A program made the position numbers and the translations under genes. Shown here piece after piece: positions 59,901-64,000 of a stretch of 64,000 nucleotides of DNA. The DNA is from Tachypleus tridentatus (Eukaryota > Arthropoda > Merostomata > Xiphosura > Limulidae): contig NC_134830.1 of assembly GCF_004210375.1 (NCBI RefSeq), forward strand, positions 3,596,001 to 3,660,000, in the 5' to 3' direction. Every line of letters starts with the position of its first letter. Position 1 is the stretch's first letter. The notes under the pieces were generated by a model, which saw only the letters and a program-made list of their open reading frames with translations, searched no databases and was not told the DNA's origin.

Positions 59901-62865
59901 AGCTTATCACAAACCTACAACTTATAGAATAACCAACTCACCTGCTTATCACAAACCTACAACTTATAGAATAACCAACTCACTAGTTTATCACAAACTT
60001 ACAACTTAAGGAATAACCAACTCACTAGTTTATCACAAACCTACAATGTAAGGAATAACCAACTCACTAGCTTATCACAAACCTACAACTTAAGGAATAA
60101 CCAACTCACTAATTTATCACAAACCTACAACTTAAGGAATAACCAACTCACTAATTTATCACAAACTTACAACTTAAGGAATAACCAACTCATTAGTTTA
60201 TCACAAACCTACAACGTAAGGAATAACCAACTCACTAGCTTATCACAAACCTACAACTTAAGGAATAACCAACTCACTAATTTATCACAAACCTACAACT
60301 TAAGGAATAACCAACTCACTAATTTATCACAAGCTTACAACTTAAGGAATAACCAACTCACTAGTTTATCACAAACCTACAACTTAAGGAATAACCAACT
60401 CACTAGTTTATCACAAACTTACAACTTAAGGAATAACCAACTCACTAGCTTATCACAAACCTGCAACTTAAGGAATAACCAACTCACTAGCTTATCACAA
60501 ACCTACAACTTATAGAATAACCAACTCACTAATTTATCACAAACCTACAACTTAAGGAACAACCAACTCACTAGCTTATCACAAACTTACAACTTATAGA
60601 ATAACCAACTCACTAATTTATCACAAACCTACAACTTAAGGAACAACCAACTCACTAGCTTATCACAAACTTACAACTTATAGAATAACCAACTCACTAG
60701 TTTATCACAAACCTACAACTTAAGGAATAACCAACTCACTAGTTTATCACAGACTTACAACTTATAGAATAACCAACTCACTAGTTTATCACAAACCTTC
60801 AACTTATAAAATAACCAACTCACTTAAGTTGTAAGAGTGTGATAAGCTAGTAATAGCTCTCTCACTATGAAGTCTTTAGGTAGTGGACTACTTTTTTCTC
60901 AGTTTATGATGATGTGTTATTATGTGGTACTTCTTCTTGGAAGTAAAGCTCAAAGTTAAAAACCATTAAAGTAACTTATGATATTATTTTATGATCACAA
61001 AGATAAATTATTTTAGTGTAACATGAAAGTTTAACAACAAAAAGAAATAGGCAATAAGTAAGGATGTTTTGTTTGAAGTTAGATGATTGTTTCATAGGAA
61101 CTGCTTCAGATGAAGTGCCACAAGGAAAGACTGGTTCATATGTCTGCATGTTTACCTCAGAATACAGTAGCTTCGTGTGGAGAGAACACGTGAGTTACTT
61201 GGTGGTCAATCATTTTTATGTTCATAAAAGAAAAGAAACTCACATTTTATTAATCACATGCTCGATGTAAAGCATTCCTAACTGTTTTAAAGATATATTA
61301 CTTTGTTATAAGTAATCGTGATAACAACTGTCTAACGGTATTAAAATTAGATTAAATAATAACCTTATACAGTAAATCCTAATTAGAACTGTCTAATGGT
61401 ATTAAAATTATATAATTAATTAATTACCTTGTACAGTAAATCACAATTAGAACTGTATAATGTTGTTAACATTATGTAGATTAATTAATTACCTTATACA
61501 GTAAATCATGACTAGAGCTTCCTAATGGTGTTAACATTATGTAGATTAATTAATTACCTTATACAGTAAATCATGACTAGAGCTTCCTAATGGTGTTAAC
61601 ATTATGTAGATTAATTAATTACCTTATACAGTAAATCATGACTAGAGCTTTCTAATGTTGTTAACATTATGTAGATTAATTAATTACCTTATACAGTAAA
61701 TCATGACTAGAGCTTCCTAATGTTGTTAACATTATGTAGATTAATTAATTACCTTATAAACTAAATCATGACTAGAGCTTCCTAATGTTGTTAACATTAT
61801 GTAGATTCTTTATATGCAAAAACGGCTCATTTGGGTTGAGAAAATATTTTACATAGAAGAGCAAACAACGTTTTGACCTTCTACGTAAAATATTTTCTCA
61901 ACCCAAACGAGCCGTTTTTGCATATAAATTTCTCAACAAGTGGGTTTCTCGACATCACTGATTATTATGTAGATTAATTAATTACCTCATACAGAAAATC
62001 ATAATTATTACTGTATGATGGTGTTAACATTATATAGATTAATTAATTATCTTATACAGTAAATCATGACTAGAGCTTCCTAATGGTGTTAACATTAACA
62101 GTTGTGTACATTAATTAATAATTTTATACAGTAAATCATGTTGTTTGTCAAGAAAATAACAGTTTTTAGATTGTTTACCAAGTAGAGAAATGTGGTTTCT
62201 GGTATAAAAGTTTGTGTTTTATTTAAATGCTTAGTTTTCAACTAAAATGTAATTGTTATAAAATATTTTAGTTAAAGTTGTAAAGGTTTCTAATTTCTTC
62301 TGTTGTAATTTTTTGTACAATTATACCAGCTAATAGTCTAAGATTATATTTAATTGGTATTGGCTGATATGACGTAAAATAAATGTAATTGACACATTCT
62401 GTAGTTGACTTGTTTGAAAATTAAAATATTATGGTTATTGTATAGTAAGCAAACATAAACATTCTCTGAGAGATTGTTTGGGCAGAGTATTCATGATGAA
62501 ACTTTGTGTGATGGACAGCAAGTGCCTGTTGGACAATCAAATAAAGTTACAGATATTCAATTATTATATACTACTGGGGCAATTCAGTTTTTATGGATTG
62601 GATTGTTTTTTTTTCAACTTTTAGAATTAAAATTCATGATTTGAATGATTTAAAAGAAGTCCAGTCTGTAATAACTGTTGATGAAGAAAGAGGTCTTGAG
62701 TGGTTGGATTGGACAGATGATGGACAGCTTTTGGCAGTATCAGGATCTGGAGGAAGTGTTCACGTCTATCTTACAAAATTACCAGTTCTTGGTGATAGTT
62801 ATGGTACTCGACTCGCCTACTTAACTTCATTGTTAGAAGTGTCAATAACCAATATTGTTGAACAG
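35939..62865 (+). CDS. WDR19: WD repeat protein 19 (IFT144), N-terminal 376 codons in 10 exons, gene continues past the window
   Basis: WDR19/IFT144 is a core subunit of the intraflagellar transport complex A, which drives retrograde transport and membrane-protein entry in cilia. Ten exons splice with GT-AG borders and fully consistent phases. Diagnostic segments include [89 protein letters not shown] and [20 protein letters not shown]; all match the N-terminal WD40 propeller order I know for WDR19. The vertebrate protein is about 1340 residues, so roughly 28% is here. Introns: 1, 35945-37737; 2, 37830-39750; 3, 39817-41172; 4, 41299-49166; 5, 49266-53275; 6, 53487-54757; 7, 54871-57223; 8, 57306-61097; 9, 61190-62624. 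The introns are unusually rich in tandem arrays. No disabling lesion was seen in the exons. Confidence 0.96.
36219..36640 (+). pseudogene. 3' fragment of a non-LTR retrotransposon (LINE)
   Basis: Lies in WDR19 intron 1. Translation gives the tail of a LINE reverse transcriptase [18 protein letters not shown], then [20 protein letters not shown], then frame-shifted remains of the [10 protein letters not shown]...YEERL-type segment, and [11 protein letters not shown] near 36590. The motif order is that of the CR1/jockey-type C-terminal region as I know it. It has stops and frame shifts and no 5' part, so it is an old 5'-truncated copy in sense orientation to the gene. Confidence 0.85.
36641..37737. 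other. Rest of WDR19 intron 1
   Basis: AT-rich intron with no recognisable element after the LINE fragment. Confidence 0.6.
37738..37829 (+). CDS. WDR19: WDR19 exon 2
   Basis: Residues 3-33. Acceptor ATGCCAG|CGG and donor GG|GTAAGT. Encodes [20 protein letters not shown] and [11 protein letters not shown], the first propeller strand. Ends in phase 2. Confidence 0.95.
37830..39750. other. WDR19 intron 2
   Basis: 1.9 kb of AT-rich intron. A 101-codon frame at 39180-39485 is hydrophobic and composition-driven, with no domain. No repeat array is seen. Confidence 0.6.
39751..39816 (+). CDS. WDR19: WDR19 exon 3
   Basis: Residues 33-55: acceptor TTCTAG|G, donor GG|GTGAGA. Encodes [20 protein letters not shown] then AG; the ILDRHG motif corresponds to the family's IFDRHG. 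Ends in phase 2. Confidence 0.95.
40378..40640. repeat. 21-bp tandem array, about 12 units (WDR19 intron 3)
   Basis: Units like ATGAATGATGTTCTATCTCT plus C, with CTCTCT/CTATCT and GATGTT/GATGAT variants. A multiple of three, so both strands stay open for about 80 codons; these are not genes. Confidence 0.95.
41173..41298 (+). CDS. WDR19: WDR19 exon 4
   Basis: Residues 55-97: acceptor TATTATAG|A, native donor AG|GTTAGT, a weaker donor than the GTAAGT copies downstream. Encodes [20 protein letters not shown] and [19 protein letters not shown]. The 3' two-thirds of this exon plus the donor is the seed of the 87-bp array that follows. Ends in phase 2, joining exon 5 (AG + A = Arg). Confidence 0.93.
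41299..43130 (+). repeat. 87-bp array derived from WDR19 exon 4 plus its splice donor, about 21 units
   Basis: Each unit repeats ATCAGTCAGCAGTCTCCTCT through TGACACAGGACTGAG and the donor with about 10 intron bases (GTNAGTATTT). The exon itself (41222-41298) is the first unit. Downstream unit-end donors fall at about 41385, 41472, 41559, 41646, 41733, 41820, 41907, 41994 and so on to 43115. Donor types vary: GTAAGT, GTCAGT, GTTAGT, one ATCAGT. Units are mostly 87 bp (29 codons); the first copy is one base short and one near 42650 is about 77 bp. Confidence 0.95.
43421..44320. repeat. 54-bp tandem array, about 17 units (WDR19 intron 4)
   Basis: The unit is TGGTACAGGTAGCATGGCTG, TATATGTGGCCTACAGGTTA, TTTTTACATTATTA. 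At 18 codons per unit without stops in three frames (including antisense), it makes artificial frames of 324, 298 and 185 codons. The near-perfect periodicity and absence of any family signature argue against coding. Confidence 0.96.
44334..44435. mobile_element. Fold-back element, 102 bp, with 13-bp TSD
   Basis: CAGTGATGTCGAGAAACCCA, then ATATGCAAAAACGGCTC and its reverse complement GAGCCGTTTTTGCATAT around a ~32-base loop. Flanked by perfect AGGTTATGTTAGT repeats at 44321-44333 and 44436-44448. Inserted at the right edge of the 54-bp array. Confidence 0.9.
44780..45222. repeat. ~72-bp tandem array, about 6 units (WDR19 intron 4)
   Basis: Units with CTCTCCAATAAGCAGATATA, TGTGTAGAGTGTTTATAATA, CCACTTTGACATACTTGTTT, AAATATCTGTAG; moderately diverged. 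Confidence 0.92.
45262..45420. repeat. ~45-bp degenerate repeat, 3-4 units
   Basis: CTTTAAAGCCCACTTGTAAG, TATATTGTCATCTTTCAT and variants, starting near the end of the ~72-bp array. Confidence 0.85.
45733..45856 (+). mobile_element. tRNA-derived SINE (family 2)
   Basis: CCCTTAGTGGCTCGATGGTA (box A-like), AGTCTGAAAGCTTATGATAC, ACTGGGTTTCTGAACTTG (box B-like), then GGTAGCACAGGTCGTCCATT, GTGTAGCTTTGTGTTTAACA. Same family as 35270-35378; in WDR19 intron 4. Confidence 0.78.
46089..46280. repeat. 31-bp tandem array, about 6 units
   Basis: AACTTAATGAGATATACCCC plus CAGATTTGAGT repeated with single-base changes. Confidence 0.93.
46700..46920. repeat. Degenerate short repeats around AGCTAACATAACATG
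   Basis: Irregular recurrences of GCTAACRTAAC, TGATCTC/TGATTTG and TTTCCCATAGAG. Spacing is irregular, so this is an eroded minisatellite. Confidence 0.6.
47071..47792. repeat. 130-bp tandem array, 5.5 units (WDR19 intron 4)
   Basis: Unit starts GATGTTTCAGTACATATATT at 47071, 47201, 47331, 47461, 47591 and 47721 (exact 130-bp period). Nearly identical copies imply recent expansion. Confidence 0.97.
47797..47925. repeat. 35-bp tandem array, 3-4 units
   Basis: CATCATCTAGTCTTTATGTG then TATCTGTATGTTGGA. Directly abuts the 130-bp array on the left and the 59-bp array on the right. Confidence 0.93.
47941..48988. repeat. 59-bp tandem array, about 18 units (WDR19 intron 4)
   Basis: Unit CACATGGCACAGCCAACCCA, GGTGTCTTGTAGTGGTTGAT, ATCTACAACATACAAGTCC. 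One unit near 48464 is shortened. Variants TTTACAAC and AAGACC are spread non-randomly. Confidence 0.97.
49167..49265 (+). CDS. WDR19: WDR19 exon 5
   Basis: Residues 97-130: acceptor TTTCTAG|A, donor AG|GTATAT. Encodes [20 protein letters not shown] and [20 protein letters not shown] is a family hallmark. Ends in phase 2. Confidence 0.95.
49700..50262. repeat. 56-bp tandem array, about 10 units (WDR19 intron 5)
   Basis: CAAAGACTGTAAGAACATAA, GAATCAAATTATTCATGTCC, ACTGGGTTTAATAAAA with a GGCTT variant. Confidence 0.96.
52009..52917 (+). mobile_element. Mariner element, 909 bp, internally deleted
   Basis: TA duplications at 52007-52008 and 52918-52919. Terminal inverted repeats CGAGATCTGTTAAAAAAATA and, at the right, TATTTTTTGAACAGCCCTCG. 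It has a mariner-type transposase start and end but no catalytic middle. Typical full-length mariners are about 1.3 kb, so roughly 400 bp is missing. Same junction as the copy at 58840-59736. Confidence 0.95.
52205..52854 (+). pseudogene. Mariner transposase relic, deleted and frame-shifted
   Basis: Starts [20 protein letters not shown], the mariner N-terminal DNA-binding helix region. A TGA after [10 protein letters not shown] and frame changes follow. It continues with [20 protein letters not shown] and ISVGSCYKI (second helix-turn-helix). After the deletion near 52575 it resumes at the third catalytic segment ([20 protein letters not shown]) and ends [12 protein letters not shown]. The first two catalytic aspartates are absent. 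Inactive. Confidence 0.93.
53276..53486 (+). CDS. WDR19: WDR19 exon 6
   Basis: Residues 130-200: acceptor ATACTTAG|A, donor ACT|GTGAGT. Encodes [40 protein letters not shown] and the variable loop ending [12 protein letters not shown]. Ends in phase 0. Confidence 0.96.
53487..54397. other. WDR19 intron 6, no array in this part
   Basis: AT-rich intronic sequence; short frames (for example 53923-54105) lack support. Confidence 0.6.
54398..54553. repeat. 56-bp tandem repeat, 3 units (WDR19 intron 6)
   Basis: GGGCTGCAGGCTGCTGATGG, CTGTCTGCCTGCCCTATGAT, CACAATCACTTAGTAT. Confidence 0.94.
54758..54870 (+). CDS. WDR19: WDR19 exon 7
   Basis: Residues 201-238: acceptor TCTGGCAG|GTA, donor TG|GTAATT. 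Encodes [20 protein letters not shown] and [18 protein letters not shown]. Ends in phase 2. Confidence 0.95.
55118..55625. repeat. 85-bp tandem array, 6 units (WDR19 intron 7)
   Basis: TTCAATATTATGTAGCAGAA, AGCTGTGTTTTTAGTTTATT, TTGAATTAATTCTGTCTAGT, TAGTAAAGTGTTACAAGTCT. Units 4 and 6 share the variants GACCAGAAAGCTGCG and TTTTTTATTAA, suggesting a two-unit higher-order step. Confidence 0.95.
55626..56519. other. WDR19 intron 7, nothing recognised
   Basis: AT-rich intron between two minisatellites; a 62-codon frame at 56338-56526 has no support. Confidence 0.55.
56524..57013. repeat. 51-bp tandem array, about 9-10 units (WDR19 intron 7)
   Basis: CTTCTGTTGTCTGTGGGCAG, AAGTGGGAAGGTGATCCTAC, ATCTTTACCAC; diverges towards the right. 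The period of 17 codons yields a spurious 99-codon frame. Confidence 0.95.
57224..57305 (+). CDS. WDR19: WDR19 exon 8
   Basis: Residues 238-265: acceptor ATTTGTAG|G, first donor CAG|GTAAGA at 57306. Encodes [20 protein letters not shown] then HLKEIGQ. Three further tandem copies of the last part of this exon plus the donor follow immediately, so the true exon end could also be 57350, 57395 or 57440. The family's sequence continues ...GQE(I/L), fitting use of one donor joined to exon 9 without the repeats. Confidence 0.93.
57306..57445 (+). repeat. 45-bp tandem duplication of the exon 8 end and its donor (3 extra units)
   Basis: Unit: GTAAGACTT, then GTGGTGATATCTACTCATCT, TAAAGAGATAGGTCAG. 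Identical CAG|GTAAGA donors sit at 57306, 57351, 57396 and 57441. Forty-five bases is 15 codons and the frame has no stop, so each skipped donor would insert [15 protein letters not shown] in frame. Confidence 0.95.
57446..58839. other. WDR19 intron 8, left part
   Basis: AT-rich intron. Small repeats of TTACATATTTNTGTAGGTTA occur at about 58745-58838, next to the mariner insertion. Confidence 0.55.
58840..59736 (-). mobile_element. Mariner element, 897 bp, internally deleted, antisense to WDR19
   Basis: TA at 58838-58839 and 59737-59738. Inverted ends CGAGGGCTGTTCAAAAAATA at the left and TATTTTTTTAACAGACCTCG at the right. Same deletion junction as the copy at 52009-52917, in the opposite orientation. 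Lies in WDR19 intron 8. Confidence 0.95.
58902..59540 (-). CDS. Internally deleted mariner transposase, uninterrupted 212-codon frame
   Basis: Start chosen at [20 protein letters not shown] (59540), equivalent to the start in the other copy; an upstream in-frame ATG at 59630 extends 30 codons into the terminal region. Domains: the two helix-turn-helix DNA-binding motifs (residues about 1-110, including [20 protein letters not shown]), then at about residue 130 the deletion junction [16 protein letters not shown]. After it come the third catalytic segment ([17 protein letters not shown]) and the C-terminal [12 protein letters not shown]. The family is about 345 residues; about 130, including the first two catalytic aspartates, are missing. 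It could at most bind DNA or dimerise, not catalyse transposition. Confidence 0.9.
   Translation of the reverse strand: MNDLKEQRLAVKFCVKLGKSATETFAMLNTAYGDVAMKRTACFKWHECFKDGRQSIEDRRPSTSTDDPHVDKFNTLVRANRRLTVRKLAEECGISVGSCYEILTEKLKMHRIAAKFVPRRTHEFLAKHSITVLPHPPYSPDLAPCNFFLFPKLKRPLKGRRFETIPEIKANAMKKLEDITKEAYQDCFNKWKQRWDKCVHWGGEYFEGVPDL
59869..60833. repeat. 42-bp tandem array, about 23 units (WDR19 intron 8)
   Basis: AACTTAAGGAATAACCAACT, CACTAGTTTATCACAAACCT, AC. Variants (AGCTTATC/AATTTATC/AGTTTATC; AAGG/ATAG) recur in blocks, for example a three-unit pattern around 60050-60350. Followed directly by an inverted stub TAAGTTGTAAGAG...GATAAGCTAGT at 60824-60851. Confidence 0.96.
61098..61189 (+). 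CDS. WDR19: WDR19 exon 9
   Basis: Residues 266-296: acceptor TTCATAG|GAA, donor AC|GTGAGT. Encodes [20 protein letters not shown] then [11 protein letters not shown]; the spacing of ASCGEN fits the conserved A(T/S)CG(D/E)N of the family. It overlaps a different 68-codon frame that is a shadow. Ends in phase 2. Confidence 0.9.
61322..62130. repeat. ~65-bp tandem array, about 9-10 units (WDR19 intron 9)
   Basis: GATTAATTAATTACCTTATA, CAGTAAATCATGACTAGAGC, TTCCTAATGGTGTTAACATT, ATGTA. Degenerate at both ends, homogeneous in the middle. Split by the fold-back element at 61808-61963. Confidence 0.94.
61808..61963. mobile_element. Fold-back element, 156 bp, near-perfect palindrome, with 12-bp TSD
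   Basis: The left arm TATATGCAAAAACGGCTCAT, TTGGGTTGAGAAAATATTTT, ACATAGAAG is answered by CTACGTAAAATATTTTCTCA, ACCCAAACGAGCCGTTTTTG, CATATA. The loop holds AGCAAACAACGTTTTGACC. The tail AAATTTCTCAACAAGTGGGT then TTCTCGACATCACTG matches the outer part of the other copies. Flanked by ATTATGTAGATT at 61796-61807 and 61964-61975. Confidence 0.92.
62625..62865 (+). CDS. WDR19: WDR19 exon 10
   Basis: Residues 296-376: acceptor AACTTTTAG|A, donor CAG|GTGAGA. Encodes [40 protein letters not shown] and the strongly conserved [20 protein letters not shown] then LEVSITN. Ends in phase 0; later exons are outside the window. Confidence 0.97.
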
Positions 62866-63095
62866 GTGAGAAGACTGTGATATGTTGTTGCTTTGTTTTG
62901 ATATTGTCAACGTAAGTTTCCTTACTTCAGGCAGAAACTTTCCTTATTTTGAAAATGTAAACTTTTGAGTTAGTATTTTGTTTACCATCAGTTACAGTAT
63001 TTTTTTGTTATTTTGTGTTATTTGTATCAGAAGCTAAGATGGATTAGAAATGAAAGTTTAGCTGCTGAGTCTTCTCCATTCAAGAAAGAAAGTAT

Positions 63096-63830
63096 TAGAA
63101 ATTTTACAGTAAAAAGTATTTGTATTTACCTTAATTGATGGTAAACAAAATACTGAAAGTTTTACAGCAAAAAGTATTTGTATTTACTGTAATTTATGAT
63201 AAACAAAATACTGAAAGTTTTACAGTAAAAGGTATTTGTATTTACTGTAATTGATGGTAAACAAAATATTTACAGTGTATTTGTATTTACTGTAATGATG
63301 ATAAACAAAATACTGAAAGTTTTACAGTAAAAAGTATTTGTATTTACCTTAATTGATGGTAAACAAAATACTGAAAGTTTTACAGTAAAAAGTATTTGTA
63401 TTTACCCTAATTGATGGCAAACAAAATACTGAAAGTTTTACAGTAAAAAGTATTTGTGTTCACAGTCATTGATGGTAAACAAAACACTGAAAGTTTTACT
63501 ATAATTGATGGTAAACAAAATACTGAAAGTTTTACAGTAAAAAGTATTTGTATTTACCCTAATTGATGGTAAACAAAATACTGAAAGTTTTACAGTAAAA
63601 AGTATTTGTATTTACCCTAATTGATGGCAAACGAAATACTGAAAGTTTTACAGTAAAAAGTATTTGTGTTCACAGTCATTGATGGTAAACAAAACACTGA
63701 AAGTTTTACTATAATTGATGGTAAACAAAATACTGAAAGTTTTACAGTAAAAAGTATTTGCTTTTACCATAACTGATGGTAAACAAAATAGTGAAAGTTT
63801 TACAGTAAAATGTAGTTGCACTTACTATAA
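63096..63830. repeat. 58-bp tandem array, about 12 units (WDR19 intron 10)
   Basis: GTAAACAAAATACTGAAAGT, TTTACAGTAAAAAGTATTTG, TATTTACCTTAATTGATG. A shorter variant block with TGTGTTCACAGTCATTGATG occurs at 63454 and again at 63664, a 210-bp higher-order repeat. Confidence 0.95.
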
Positions 63831-64000
63831 TTATAGCAACTTGAATGAATGACATGTGGTTGTTTTTAGGAATGATATTTTTTGTAAAAATCAAATGAAT
63901 CTGTAGAAGGGAAATCCAGCATAAGATGAATAGAACTTCCTTTTAATTTGTACATATTCCAGAAAAAAACCAAAGATATGAAATAAGTTTGAATGATGTA
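63831..64000. other. WDR19 intron 10, truncated by the window
   Basis: AT-rich intron sequence to the window edge. No further exon is visible. Confidence 0.6.

Noticed and set aside
61064-61270. 68-codon frame starting [12 protein letters not shown]
   Set aside because: Different frame from WDR19 exon 9 (61098-61189), which has correct splice sites, phase and family match.

Overview
This is a window of an AT-rich animal genome. The evidence is split coding exons with GT-AG introns, several cut-and-paste transposons, a non-LTR retrotransposon fragment, tRNA-derived SINEs with target-site duplications, and very abundant minisatellites and satellite DNA. From memory, not a search, the two main SINE families (heads with '...GACTCGTAATCCGAGGG...' and '...GACTTACAACGCTAAAA...'-like sequence) are those I associate with horseshoe crabs (Limulus/Tachypleus). 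A xiphosuran chelicerate is my best guess, with moderate confidence.

Layout. Bases 196-14713 are one nearly pure 50-bp satellite of about 290 units. From 14.7 to 35.9 kb the window is intergenic and repeat-rich. It holds a decayed Tc1-like transposon (16443-18037) sitting in a ~50-bp tandem array, several SINEs, a 38-bp array, a 28-bp array, a ~490-bp inverted-repeat element (23663-24154), and one possible small first exon with a signal-peptide-like start (24431-24673). It also holds a complex block at 27.9-35.2 kb: two ~1.06-1.1 kb arms in inverted orientation flanking a broken hAT transposase and an antisense relic of a protein I only tentatively recognise.

From 35939 to the right edge lies the only clear host gene: the 5' part of WDR19/IFT144, the intraflagellar-transport-A WD40 protein. 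Ten coding exons (376 codons, all phases consistent) are resolved by eye and the gene runs off the window. Its introns are packed with at least a dozen unrelated tandem arrays, two internally deleted mariner copies, a SINE, a LINE fragment and fold-back elements.

Three observations stand out. (1) Two WDR19 exons (4 and 8) have had their 3' end, including the splice donor, amplified as a tandem array: about 21 extra 87-bp units after exon 4, and three extra 45-bp in-frame units after exon 8, so the gene carries runs of duplicate 5' splice sites. (2) A short palindromic element family (about 100-155 bp, core GCAAAAACGGCTC / GAGCCGTTTTTGC) occurs at least five times; three copies have perfect 12-13-bp target-site duplications, and all three sit in or at the edge of tandem arrays. 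(3) Both mariner copies share the same internal deletion that removes the catalytic centre, and one keeps an uninterrupted 212-codon frame.
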